This document shows, piece after piece, positions 15,813 to 24,257 of a stretch of 32,795 nt of DNA (positions within the stretch are counted from its first letter, which is position 1; each line of letters opens with the position of its first letter). Source of the DNA: Clostridia bacterium (GTDB lineage Bacteria > Bacillota > Clostridia > Oscillospirales > CAG-272); assembly GCA_017466445.1 (NCBI GenBank), contig JAFTUC010000023.1:1-32795 (forward strand). Direction: 5' to 3'. The position numbers and the translations under genes were made by a program. The notes under the pieces are model-generated. The model had not been told where the DNA came from. It was given only the letters and a program-made list of their open reading frames with translations, and made no database searches.

Positions 15813-17660
15813 TTAACTTTCGCGATATTTCCTGGATTGAAGCTCAAACATTTCCGCGTATTTGCCTCCGAAATCAAGCAGCTCTGTATGAGATCCCTGC
15901 TCGATAAGATGTCCTTTTTCAAACATGTAGATCTTGTCGGCTATGCGTGTCGTTGAAAGTCGGTGCGATATAAATATTACCGTTTTTTCTGACGTGCGCT
16001 CAAGGATCGATCTGTTCAGATTGTATTCCGCATTCGGATCTAGCGCGCTTGAAGGCTCATCCATAATGACGATAGGGAAGCTTTTGGCAAAAACTCGTGA
16101 AATCGCGATCTTTTGAGATTCTCCTCCCGATAGATTAGTTCCTTTTTCATCGAATTCTCTTGTAAGATGCGTGTGTATCCCGTCCTCGAGCGTTGATAGC
16201 TTTTCGGTGAAATCGGACGCCTCAAGAGCATCAATGACCGTGCTTTCCATTTCATCGGAATATTCTCCGTTCATTACGTTTTCCGCAATCGATGTTGCAA
16301 AGATCTTGAAATCTTGAAATACGGTTCCTATTTTCGAGCGGTATTTTTCTATATCGTACTGACGTATGTCAACTCCGTTGTAGAGGATCTCGCCTTCGCT
16401 CGGGTCGTAAAGACGCATTATGAGCTTTATGAGAGTGGTCTTGCCCGCTCCGTTGTATCCGACTATTGCTATCTTTTCACCCTTGTTTATTTTGAGGCTT
16501 ACATTGCACAGCGCATCGTTTGCTTCAGCGTCCGTGTGGGATTTGTGATCCGCGTCGTGGTACTGATATTTCGGATGCGAAGCAAATTCGTAGGAAAAGC
16601 TTACGTTTCTGAGCTCAAGACTTTCAAATTCGGGTACGTCCTCCGTCCCGCTTTTTACCTTGTTGTCAAAATTCATAAACTCAAGGTATTTTTCCACGTA
16701 AAGAGAATGCTTGGGATATTTCGTTATGCGTTGGATAAGATCTACGAGCATCCAACGTATGCGAAATACGACTCCGACGCTTGCTACCATACTGCCTACG
16801 GCAAGCCCCTTTCCGAGCATGGATATCATGTATAAAATGATACCGAATACGGTAAGTGTTCCGAGCGCCTCGAATCCGAGACCGAATATAAGGAAATATT
16901 TCTTTCCGTATTTCATATCGCACTCGATAAGCTTTTGAGTGTTTTCGTCGTACTGCTTTTCAAGAAGCTCGCTTGCGTGACTGATACGTATCTCCTTTGC
17001 GTGATCGGACAGACGGTAGACTCTGTTTATGTATCCCTTTTTTCTGTAAAGCGGATTGCTTTCCTTACTGTGAGCAAAGCTTACCTTGTTGCCGATCAGA
17101 TTGCAGATCACCGTTACCGTGCAGGATGCAAACAAGATCAGCGCGACTGTCGGATCTACCGTCAAAAGCAGAGTGAAAAGGGTGGAGGATGCCACTATGC
17201 GGTTTATAAGCTTTCCGGTATCCTCTATTATATCGACCGCCCGCCTGTCGGACTCGTTCATGGCCCATACAAAATCATTGTAAAATTCGGGATCGTCAAA
17301 GCATGAGAGGTCTATCGAGCGTGCCTTTGCGAACATCTCCTCGTGCATGCTGAGATGGAGCTTTTGCCGCATAAGAGGATTTTTTATCCGCCAGTACCAC
17401 TGATCAAATGCGTACGCAAGTAAATAGAATGTGGCCATAACGGCGATTATTTTTGCGGCGTAAGAAAAGGAACAGCCGGCGCCTACCGCATTGAGTAGCT
17501 TGTAGCTGAATATCGCAGTGGCTGAATTTATAAGACCCCATATAACGCCCTCGACTATCATCAGTATGAAATATTCGGGAGTGTGCTTTGCTATTTTTCC
17601 GAGCATTATGGCATTGTTTTTGATTATCGAGGAGAGCCTTTGTCTTTTTTTCTTATTCAT
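15813..17660 (-). CDS. ABC exporter half-transporter (membrane domain fused to ATPase), second gene
   Basis: 615 residues. N-terminal membrane domain (about 25-320), C-terminal ATPase. Walker A GYNGAGKTT (401-409), Q-loop VFQDF (447-451), signature LSGGESQK (510-517), Walker B VIMDEP with D534 and catalytic E535, and the switch His in FISHRLS. All ATPase residues appear intact. An unusual His/Asp-rich insert of about 20 residues (region of HPKYQYHDADHKSHTD) lies near the start of the ATPase domain and could bind metal. The gene overlaps the upstream ABC gene by 8 bp, so the two probably form a heterodimeric exporter in the cytoplasmic membrane. Substrate unknown: drug, peptide or lipid. Confidence 0.88.
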   Translation of the reverse strand: MNKKKRQRLSSIIKNNAIMLGKIAKHTPEYFILMIVEGVIWGLINSATAIFSYKLLNAVGAGCSFSYAAKIIAVMATFYLLAYAFDQWYWRIKNPLMRQKLHLSMHEEMFAKARSIDLSCFDDPEFYNDFVWAMNESDRRAVDIIEDTGKLINRIVASSTLFTLLLTVDPTVALILFASCTVTVICNLIGNKVSFAHSKESNPLYRKKGYINRVYRLSDHAKEIRISHASELLEKQYDENTQKLIECDMKYGKKYFLIFGLGFEALGTLTVFGIILYMISMLGKGLAVGSMVASVGVVFRIRWMLVDLIQRITKYPKHSLYVEKYLEFMNFDNKVKSGTEDVPEFESLELRNVSFSYEFASHPKYQYHDADHKSHTDAEANDALCNVSLKINKGEKIAIVGYNGAGKTTLIKLIMRLYDPSEGEILYNGVDIRQYDIEKYRSKIGTVFQDFKIFATSIAENVMNGEYSDEMESTVIDALEASDFTEKLSTLEDGIHTHLTREFDEKGTNLSGGESQKIAISRVFAKSFPIVIMDEPSSALDPNAEYNLNRSILERTSEKTVIFISHRLSTTRIADKIYMFEKGHLIEQGSHTELLDFGGKYAEMFELQSRKYRES

Positions 17661-19488
17661 TGACGCTCACCTCGCTTCCAAGATAATTTTCCGCTTGCCT
17701 TCGGAACATTTCCGCGTATTTGCCGTTCTTTGAGATGAGCTCTGCGTGCGTGCCGATCTCCGCTATCCTTCCGCTATCCATAAGTATTATTTTGTCAGCG
17801 AGGACCGCTGAGGACAGACGGTGAGATATAAATATAACGCTGCGCCCTTCGGTAGCCCTCATCATGTTTTCGAACATTTTGTACTCTGCTATAGGATCGA
17901 GAGCGCTTGAAGGCTCGTCGAGTAAGAGAAACGGCCTTTCATCTGCAAATACACGTGCGAGAAGAACCTTTTGCTGCTCGCCAGTTGAGAGATTTGCTCC
18001 GTTTTCGTCGAATTCTCTTGTGAGTATCGAATCAGCCTTGTTTTCAAGGAGCTCAATCCTTTCCCACGCTCCGCTTTCCTTAAGAGCATTTTCGACCCGC
18101 TCAGGATCCCCTTCTGCTTCCGGGCGGAGAAGGATGTTCTCACGAACGCTCATTGAGAACATTTTGAAATCCTGAAACACGGTGCTGAAAAGATCTCTGT
18201 ACGACTGCGACTCAAGCTCCTTGATGTTTTCTCCCTCAAGCAGAATCTCTCCGTTTTGCGGGTCATAAAGACGGAGCAAAAGCTTTACAAGCGTGCTTTT
18301 TCCCGACCCGTTGCTTCCGACAAGCGCGATGCGCTCTCCCTTTTTCCAGATGAAGGATATATCGCTGAGCGCATTCTTGTCACTTCCGTCATATCTGAAT
18401 GAGAGATTCTTTACCGATATTTCGCCAAGACACTTGTCTGCGATCTTATCTCCCGAAACGACCGTGATCTCGTGATCGAGAAAGGTCCTCACGTCCTCTA
18501 AGAAAAGAGCGTGCTCGCCGAATTCTGCAAGATTCTGTACGAGATTGTTAAGACAGTATGATATCGTACCGATAGAGGTAAGCACCACGATGCAGTCTCC
18601 GATCGTCATACCTCCGTTCGCGCTTCCGAGCTCTATCGCGCTCCAGACCGAATATAGGGTCGCTCCAAGTACGGTTATGACCTCAAGACCTATCCTTTGA
18701 ACGTAACCGTATATCGCTTTTTTTCCTCCGTACTTTTTAGTGAGAGACTTGAAGTCTCCGTATGCCTCTCGCAGGTCACGGAGCATACTTGCGTACATTC
18801 CTCCGATACGCATCTCTTTTGCGTATTCTCCGAGATAAAAGGTTCGCTTTACATAATCGGTACGCCTTGTTACCGGCTTTTTTGCGACCTCAAGATCGTG
18901 ATTTGCCACGTTTTCAAGGCGGCGGAAAAATCCGAGAAGGAGCGGGAAGAGCCCGAAAACAGCGAGCCACGGATCGATTATAAAGAGAAGGAGCGAATTC
19001 GCCAGAAGAGCGATGATCCTCGAAATAAGGTTGTCAAGAGTGTACATTACCTTCATCACTCGGTTGTACGCCTCGTCCATAGCCTTTACGTAATTGTCGT
19101 AAAACGCAGGATCCTCATAGCAGGCAAGCTCTAATTCGGACGCCTTTTTAAAAAGCATCTTCTCAACGTGGGCTCCCACAAGCTTTTGCTTTATGGGAGA
19201 GATCACGTTCCAAAAGTAATTGAGCGCCAGATAACATATCAGGGTCGTTATTCCGAGTATCAGGGTAAAGCGTATTACACTTTCGATGCTGTCGCCCTTT
19301 TCAATGCTGTTTACTATCCTTCGCAGCAGATATCCCTCGCCAAGGAATCCGAGAATACCGTACACGAGCGAGGAGCCGAGATATACGGAAAGATATATGG
19401 GAGATGCTTCCCAGATTACCTTGAGCGCAAACAGGTTGTTTGACAGTGTTTGCCTAAGCGGCAGTTTTTTCTTTTTTTGATCCTTCAA
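17653..19488 (-). CDS. ABC exporter half-transporter, first gene of the pair
   Basis: 611 residues from the TTG at 19488, chosen because AAAAGGAGG (19500-19508) lies at normal spacing. An in-frame GTG at 19548 would start inside a terminator hairpin, though GGAGGG lies 11 bases upstream of it. The membrane domain spans about 20-310; the ATPase has Walker A GSNGSGKST, Q-loop VFQDF, a variant signature LSTGEQQK (Thr for the usual Gly), Walker B LLLDEP with the catalytic Glu, and FISHRLS. It pairs with the following gene. Expression is probably controlled by attenuation: promoter, structured leader and terminator all lie between 19519 and 19714. Confidence 0.88.
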   Translation of the reverse strand: MKDQKKKKLPLRQTLSNNLFALKVIWEASPIYLSVYLGSSLVYGILGFLGEGYLLRRIVNSIEKGDSIESVIRFTLILGITTLICYLALNYFWNVISPIKQKLVGAHVEKMLFKKASELELACYEDPAFYDNYVKAMDEAYNRVMKVMYTLDNLISRIIALLANSLLLFIIDPWLAVFGLFPLLLGFFRRLENVANHDLEVAKKPVTRRTDYVKRTFYLGEYAKEMRIGGMYASMLRDLREAYGDFKSLTKKYGGKKAIYGYVQRIGLEVITVLGATLYSVWSAIELGSANGGMTIGDCIVVLTSIGTISYCLNNLVQNLAEFGEHALFLEDVRTFLDHEITVVSGDKIADKCLGEISVKNLSFRYDGSDKNALSDISFIWKKGERIALVGSNGSGKSTLVKLLLRLYDPQNGEILLEGENIKELESQSYRDLFSTVFQDFKMFSMSVRENILLRPEAEGDPERVENALKESGAWERIELLENKADSILTREFDENGANLSTGEQQKVLLARVFADERPFLLLDEPSSALDPIAEYKMFENMMRATEGRSVIFISHRLSSAVLADKIILMDSGRIAEIGTHAELISKNGKYAEMFRRQAENYLGSEVSVNE

Positions 19489-19518
19489 ATCCTTATAAAC
19501 CTCCTTTTCGGACTCAAT

Positions 19519-19548
19519 AAAAAAGTGTGCCCCAAGTAGAGGGCACAC
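19519..19548 (-). terminator. Intrinsic terminator in the 5' leader of the ABC exporter operon
   Basis: On the minus strand GTGTGCCC (19548-19541), loop TCTACTTG, GGGCACAC (19532-19525), then six T (19524-19519). It lies between the promoter and the ribosome-binding site. GGAGGG a few bases upstream can pair with the overlapping CCCTCT, giving an alternative antiterminator. Confidence 0.8.
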
Positions 19549-19590
19549 CTAAAAACGCACCCTCCGTTTGTTGCTACACAAAGTTTTCAT
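19549..19590 (-). CDS. Possible leader peptide of 13 residues (MKTLCSNKRRVRF)
   Basis: ATG at 19590 to TAG at 19551-19549, immediately next to the 5' arm of the leader terminator. A ribosome at the end of this frame would cover that arm and favour read-through. Against it: no clear Shine-Dalgarno precedes the ATG, and the ATG sits in the closing region of the leader hairpin. Known precedent: B. subtilis bmrCD, a heterodimeric ABC exporter controlled by a leader peptide. Confidence 0.3.
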   Translation of the reverse strand: MKTLCSNKRRVRF

Positions 19591-19679
19591 GACCGAAACG
19601 AGTACGAAAACAAGGAGTATGCATTTTTACCGAAATAAAAACAAATACTCGTCCGATCAGATTATTAACTTTGTGTAGC
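19573..19679 (-). ncRNA. Structured 5' leader RNA of the ABC exporter operon
   Basis: The predicted transcript starts at about 19679-19680 and begins with GCTACACAAAGTT (19679-19667), which pairs perfectly with AACTTTGTGTAGC (19585-19573). Inside, TGATCG-GACGAGTA pairs with TACTCGTT-T-CGGTCA (one bulge). An apical TTTTTA-TTTCGG-TAAAAA hairpin follows. An alternative pair, GAGTAT with ATACTC, excludes the second helix. With the downstream terminator this looks like a riboswitch or attenuator. No known class was recognised. Confidence 0.65.
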
Positions 19680-19685
19680 GATACT

Positions 19686-19714
19686 ATTCTACTATATTCC
19701 CTTCAATTTGTCAA
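19686..19714 (-). promoter_or_regulatory. Promoter of the ABC exporter operon
   Basis: On the minus strand TTGACA (19714-19709), 17-bp spacer, TAGAAT (19691-19686). Transcription would start right at the 5' strand of the leader's closing stem. Confidence 0.8.
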
Positions 19715-19741
19715 GTGCGATATTGAGATCTTGTTTAAAGA

Positions 19742-19769
19742 ATACCGCAAGCATTGCCGCCTGCGGTAT
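19742..19769 (-). terminator. Terminator after the PH-domain protein genes
   Basis: ATACCGCA (19742-19749) pairs with TGCGGTAT (19762-19769), with a GC pair inside the loop. On the minus strand it is followed by a modest T-rich stretch. It lies just after the YdbT-like gene. Confidence 0.65.
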
Positions 19770-19775
19770 CGTTTG

Positions 19776-21296
19776 TTAAAGTATCAACAGATCCTCCATT
19801 TCCTTTGAAAGTCCGTCCTTTTGAATGTGGACCTTGATCTCGTTTGACATTTCGTTTGTTTTTATGTGCATAACAAGACTTGTAATTCCCGCTTTTTTGC
19901 GAAGCGGCGTGGTTACGTTTTCCGCGGCAGTAAGATTTTTTGTCATAAACACCGTGATGTTTTTCGTGAATCCACCGTAATAAGCGGTTATCTTACCACT
20001 GCTTATAGCAAGACCGTTCGTTTTGTAGCTGAGAACAGCACTTAACGTTTTTATAATAAGCAGTATGACCGCCACGCCTACTGTCACAAAGCAAGTGGTC
20101 GCGATAAGTGAAGATGAAACACTTAATATCAGCATAGTCAGAACAGTCTGTAAAAGAACTGCGCCCGTTACTATGGCGAGAAAGAGCATGAAATAGGACA
20201 TAAAAGGGAAAAAGGAAACCGACTTTGTCTGCTTTTCATCCGGAATGTAGTCGGGTAATACCTTTTCAAGGATCTCTCTTACCTCATCGTATTTGCAAAA
20301 GGGAACAAGCACGCCGAGATCTGCGCTATTACTGTTATCTCCGTCAAGCGTATATCCGATGACCTCGAGCTTTATTGTAGCAAATCCAAGCGCTCTTTGA
20401 ACGAGTCCTTGAGATATCTTGAGGGCCTTGATCCTGTCATGGCTGAACGTGTTCGTTTGACGCTCTAAAAGTCCGTATGAGATCTGAATTTCCTTGCCGC
20501 GTCTTGTGATCTTAAAGTCGTGATATCCGATGAACGAATGGATCATAGTTCCGATAAAGGAAATTACGGAGAGGATAAGGATCGCACTTAATGTGATCAG
20601 ACCTGAATATATAAAATACTGTCCCCACGTACCGAGTCCGTCAAGACTAAGCACCGATTTGGCAATACCTGTAACGGTGATTGCCGATATTCCAAGCACG
20701 GCGGTAAAGAATGCGGTCGAGGCTATGCTTATCAGCGTGTACAGCATTTTTCTTTTAGAGGTAAAGCTGTACAAGATGTCATTATCGGAGAGTAAGATCT
20801 CTTCCTGTGCGGACTCAGCGTTTCGCTTGCCGCCCTCTTTTAAAGCGTTTAATTCGCGTATAAGCGCGTCGACAGTCCCCGACTTCTCAATAACGGTTAT
20901 CTCTGCAGTGTGAGATGTGTTGGCAGATCCGCTGTCGAGTGTCAAGACCGCAATACCGAATATCCGGTAAAGGATTCCTTGCTTTTTGTTTATCGCGTGT
21001 ATGTTCGTATATTCCAAAACGGAGCTCTTTTTAAACAGTACACCCCTGCAGCATTTGATCTCCTTTTCGGTCAGCTCGTAGCCCGAGGTCATGTAGTACA
21101 CGATTCTGTATGCGACAAAACAGAGATAGGTTATGATAAACGCCATCGCGAAAAAGGGAATTGCCGCGAGAATATCATCCTTTTTGGCTGTTTCGTCAAG
21201 AAAAAAGTCTCCCATAAATATGTACGCTATTACAAGACAGGTGAGAAGATCGGAGATCAGCGCGGAATAAATATATCCTTTGTCAAATCTCTTCAT
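19776..21296 (-). CDS. ydbT: PH-domain membrane protein, YdbT-like
   Basis: 506 residues. Several membrane helix pairs alternate with bacterial PH (bPH2) domains: helices at about 10-70, first PH at about 70-150 (YELTEKEIKCCRGVLFKKSSVLEYTNIHAI), helices at about 180-270, second PH at about 275-350 (FKITRRGKEIQISYGLLERQTNTFSHDRIKALKI), helices at about 365-425, and a last PH-like segment. This layout and the partnership with a short YdbS-like protein match the Bacillus ydbS-ydbT pair, where the proteins are linked to resistance to heterologous bacteriocins and to membrane stress. The ATG at 21296 follows GAGGAG and overlaps the preceding gene by 14 bp. Confidence 0.82.
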   Translation of the reverse strand: MKRFDKGYIYSALISDLLTCLVIAYIFMGDFFLDETAKKDDILAAIPFFAMAFIITYLCFVAYRIVYYMTSGYELTEKEIKCCRGVLFKKSSVLEYTNIHAINKKQGILYRIFGIAVLTLDSGSANTSHTAEITVIEKSGTVDALIRELNALKEGGKRNAESAQEEILLSDNDILYSFTSKRKMLYTLISIASTAFFTAVLGISAITVTGIAKSVLSLDGLGTWGQYFIYSGLITLSAILILSVISFIGTMIHSFIGYHDFKITRRGKEIQISYGLLERQTNTFSHDRIKALKISQGLVQRALGFATIKLEVIGYTLDGDNSNSADLGVLVPFCKYDEVREILEKVLPDYIPDEKQTKSVSFFPFMSYFMLFLAIVTGAVLLQTVLTMLILSVSSSLIATTCFVTVGVAVILLIIKTLSAVLSYKTNGLAISSGKITAYYGGFTKNITVFMTKNLTAAENVTTPLRKKAGITSLVMHIKTNEMSNEIKVHIQKDGLSKEMEDLLIL

Positions 21297-21777
21297 TTTT
21301 CAGCTCCTCAACTCTTGCTTCAAGACTGCGCTCAAGCTCATCGATCATCCTGCTTGCCTCACTTGTGGTAAGGGTGGAGATGTCAAAATTTGATCCTGCG
21401 GTCGAGATTGTAATGTCGCTCAGCTTCAGCATCATCATAATGGGACCTTGATTCCTATGAAGATCCTGTATCTGACAGATGGGGATCACGACTCTGTGCC
21501 TGAAAATCACCCCTTGATTTACGACGATGCGCTTGTCGTCATAACCCCATGAATACATATTGTAGCGTAGTATCGGCATTATAAGGGTGAGTACGAGAAG
21601 TAAGAATACGGGTATCCCTACCGACAGTAAAACGGCAAGTGTAAGGCTGAAGGATGCTTTGTTGGCATGCAGTATTGCGGCACTGCCTGCAAAGATGCCA
21701 AGAAGTATGAGTGAGATAACAGATGCACGGACGTACCATAATTTGAGCACACTTTTGTCAAGTTTTTTCAGTTCCAT
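21283..21777 (-). CDS. ydbS: PH-domain membrane protein, YdbS-like
   Basis: 164 residues: two membrane helices at about 15-70 followed by one bPH2 domain (YSWGYDDKRIVVNQGVIFRHRVVIPICQIQ...) with the usual IPICQIQDLHRNQGPIMMMLKL pattern. The C-terminus is a charged helix (MIDELERSLEARVEELK). It precedes the YdbT-like gene in an overlapping operon and has its own promoter (21802-21830) and ribosome-binding site GGAGGAAC. Function as for its partner: probable membrane-stress or bacteriocin-tolerance protein; the mechanism is unknown. Confidence 0.82.
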   Translation of the reverse strand: MELKKLDKSVLKLWYVRASVISLILLGIFAGSAAILHANKASFSLTLAVLLSVGIPVFLLLVLTLIMPILRYNMYSWGYDDKRIVVNQGVIFRHRVVIPICQIQDLHRNQGPIMMMLKLSDITISTAGSNFDISTLTTSEASRMIDELERSLEARVEELKNEEI

Positions 21778-21801
21778 ATGTGTTCCTCCAACTTTTTTTA
21801 C

Positions 21802-21830
21802 AGTATATCACGACTCACTTTTTGTGTCAA
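21802..21830 (-). promoter_or_regulatory. Promoter of the ydbS-ydbT-like operon
   Basis: On the minus strand TTGACA (21830-21825), 17-bp spacer, TATACT (21807-21802). Confidence 0.82.
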
Positions 21831-21875
21831 TACCCGGCTACAAAAAACGAAGGATTTGATCTATAATAAAGCTAA

Positions 21876-21906
21876 TTAAAAATAAGCAGCGGGAGCAAGC
21901 TCCCGC
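21876..21906 (-). terminator. Terminator after the GH3 gene
   Basis: GCGGGAGC-AA-GCTCCCGC (21889-21906). On the minus strand it is followed by GCTTATTTTTAATT. It separates the GH3 gene from the ydbS-like promoter. Confidence 0.85.
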
Positions 21907-21952
21907 CATACGCTATGAAACTGAATTCTCCGCTGAAAATGCAAAGGAAAAT

Positions 21953-24112
21953 TTAAATAAGGGTGAATTTTTGGGTAAATCTCATATGATCCGCATAGCC
22001 TACCGACAGGGTAAAATCGCCCGGCTCGGATATATATCTGCACTCAGAATCGTAGAAGCGGAGCATGTCCTCACGTATAAAGAAATCCAGCGTTTTGCGC
22101 TCTCCTGCGGCAAGAGAGATCTTCTCAAATGCGATGAGCTCCTGAACAGGTCTTACCGCCGAGGCTACGAGATCGCAAAGATAGAGCTGAACGACCTCTT
22201 TTCCGTTTGTGTCACTGTCATTTCTGATGGTGACCGATACTTTTAAGGTGTCATCCTTCGTTATTTCATTTTTGTCAAGAACCATGCTTTCGTATACGAA
22301 ATTACTGTAGGATAAGCCTTCTCCGAAGAAGAAAAGAGGAAGATCACCGCAGTCAAGATAGTCGGAAACACAGATCTCGTGTTTGTCGTCCGAATTCTTT
22401 TTCGGACGTCCCGTCCTTGTGCGGTCGTAATATATCGGGCACTGTCCTACATGCTTGGGGAAGGTCATGGGAAGCTTTCCGCATGGATTTGCCATTCCGA
22501 GGATAAGTTTTGCCGCGGCAAGTCCGCCCTGCGTTCCGGGATGCCACATTTCGAGTATGGCGGCCGCCTTTTTCTCAAGATTCACAAGAGTTAAGGGTCG
22601 TCCGTTAAAAACAAGTGCCACGGTATTTGAGTTGACCGAGGTGACCGCGTCTATAAGCTCATCCTGAACTCCGGGAAGTGATATATCCACACGGCTCTGT
22701 GCCTCTCCCGAGTAGCCCTGAGGCTCTCCGACGCACAGTATAACGGCGTCTGCGTTTTCGCATATTTCTACTGCTTGTGCGATCTTGTCCTTGGAAGGAT
22801 CGTCGATGCTCGCCTCGCATCCGAGAGCCCATTTTATCTCGGTGTGGGGTAAAAGTGCTTTGAGTCCGTCAAGCACGCTGATGCAATCCTTGTTTTCGCC
22901 CATTGCCGCCCACGTTCCCTTGATAGCCTGACTGTTTGCAAACGGACCTACCACGGCAAGCCTTTTTATATTTTTGTTTAAGGGAAGTATACCGTTGTTT
23001 CTGAGAAGGACCGCGCTCTCAAGCGCCGCGCGCTCGGCGATCTCTTTGTGCTCGGGGCAAAGGAGTACGTCGCTGTTTTCGATCGATCCGTGGTACGGAT
23101 CCTCGAAAAGACCGAGACGCTTTTTAAGCTCCAGGATCCTCATTACCGAACGGTCAACGATATCCTCGGATACCCTTTTGCTTCTGACGAGATCGGCAAG
23201 CGTGTCGTAATATGCGCGGGATACCATCTCGATGTCGCAGGAGCAGTCGAGCGCCATTTCGCCCGCCTCAGACAGATCCCTTGCGACTCCGTGAACGCAG
23301 AGCTCGTATATTGCCTCCCAGTCGCTTATTACCACTCCCTCAAAGCCCCACTCGTCACGCAGGATCTTTTTCATAAGGAATTTGTTTCCCACGGACGGCA
23401 GACCGTTAAGATTATTGAAGGAGGGCATTACCATAGTCGTGCCTGCGTCTATGCACGCCTTGTATGCAGGGAGATATCTTGAACGGAGAAGACGCTCGGA
23501 GATCTCGACCGTGTTGTAGTCACGTCCCGCCTCGGCACCGCCGTAAGCGGCAAAATGCTTTACGCAGGTGGCAAGAGACTCCGGACTTGAGATGTCATCC
23601 TTCTGAAATCCCTTTACCTGAGCCTCGCCCATTTTAGAGGCTAAAAGCGCGTCCTCGCCGCAGCTTTCGGCGACCCGTCCCCAGCGTGCGTCACGCACGA
23701 AATCGACCATCGGTGCAAAGGTAAGGTGTGTACCCTCGTGAGAGGCCTCCCGAGCCGCCATATGGGCGCATTCCTCCATAAGAGAAGGATCAAACGATCC
23801 CGCCATCGCAAGCGGAATAGGATATATCGTGCGATATCCGTGTATTATGTCACGCATAAATATCAAAGGGATCTTGTTTCTGTCGGTCGCAAGGTGACGG
23901 TCCTGTATCTCTCTTTTGTGCTTTGCGTTGAGCCCTCCGATGCAGCTTCCGATCATAGAAAGACCGTGCTCGTCGAGATCCCATTCCTGTGCGGGACCGG
24001 TAAGCTCGCCGTCGGCTGAGTCGAAAAATATCGCGCTGAGCTGGATCATCTGTCCTATCTTTTCTTCAAGCGTCATTTGCTCCAAAAGAGCCTTAAGATC
24101 TACTGAACTCAT
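21953..24112 (-). CDS. Glycoside hydrolase family 3 beta-glycosidase, cytoplasmic
   Basis: 719 residues. Catalytic TIM-barrel domain (about 1-330) with RDIIHGYRTIYPIP, KHFAAYG (K185-H186) and the nucleophile Asp in GVVISDW (D264). The alpha/beta sandwich domain (about 350-600) has the probable acid/base Glu in SGEAQSR, then LPGVQ and WHPGTQGG; a C-terminal FnIII-like domain follows (about 620-719). Size and order match BglX/beta-xylosidase-type GH3 enzymes. There is no signal peptide, so it acts on imported oligosaccharides. The sugar specificity (glucoside, xyloside, other) cannot be read. It is a single-gene unit with its own promoter and terminator; no transporter is adjacent. Confidence 0.93.
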   Translation of the reverse strand: MSSVDLKALLEQMTLEEKIGQMIQLSAIFFDSADGELTGPAQEWDLDEHGLSMIGSCIGGLNAKHKREIQDRHLATDRNKIPLIFMRDIIHGYRTIYPIPLAMAGSFDPSLMEECAHMAAREASHEGTHLTFAPMVDFVRDARWGRVAESCGEDALLASKMGEAQVKGFQKDDISSPESLATCVKHFAAYGGAEAGRDYNTVEISERLLRSRYLPAYKACIDAGTTMVMPSFNNLNGLPSVGNKFLMKKILRDEWGFEGVVISDWEAIYELCVHGVARDLSEAGEMALDCSCDIEMVSRAYYDTLADLVRSKRVSEDIVDRSVMRILELKKRLGLFEDPYHGSIENSDVLLCPEHKEIAERAALESAVLLRNNGILPLNKNIKRLAVVGPFANSQAIKGTWAAMGENKDCISVLDGLKALLPHTEIKWALGCEASIDDPSKDKIAQAVEICENADAVILCVGEPQGYSGEAQSRVDISLPGVQDELIDAVTSVNSNTVALVFNGRPLTLVNLEKKAAAILEMWHPGTQGGLAAAKLILGMANPCGKLPMTFPKHVGQCPIYYDRTRTGRPKKNSDDKHEICVSDYLDCGDLPLFFFGEGLSYSNFVYESMVLDKNEITKDDTLKVSVTIRNDSDTNGKEVVQLYLCDLVASAVRPVQELIAFEKISLAAGERKTLDFFIREDMLRFYDSECRYISEPGDFTLSVGYADHMRFTQKFTLI

Positions 24113-24146
24113 AGTTTCCTCCGTGCGGTAAATGAAATGTGATATA

Positions 24147-24176
24147 ATTATACTATCTTGGGAGACGTGTTGTCAA
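24147..24176 (-). promoter_or_regulatory. Promoter of the GH3 gene
   Basis: On the minus strand TTGACA (24176-24171), 18-bp spacer, TATAAT (24152-24147); ribosome-binding site GGAGG just before the ATG at 24112. Confidence 0.85.
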
Positions 24177-24217
24177 TCTTATATTTTTACATTATTTAAG
24201 GTGTGAAAAGTAAAAAT

Positions 24218-24243
24218 AAAAACGCAGATCCCTCTGCGTTTTT
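24218..24243. terminator. Terminator after the fakA-like gene
   Basis: AAAAACGCAGA (24218-24228), loop TCCC, TCTGCGTTTTT (24233-24243). The A/T tails suit either strand; it ends the MarR-DegV-DAK2 operon. Confidence 0.9.
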
Positions 24244-24257
24244 ACCGATAAATATGA

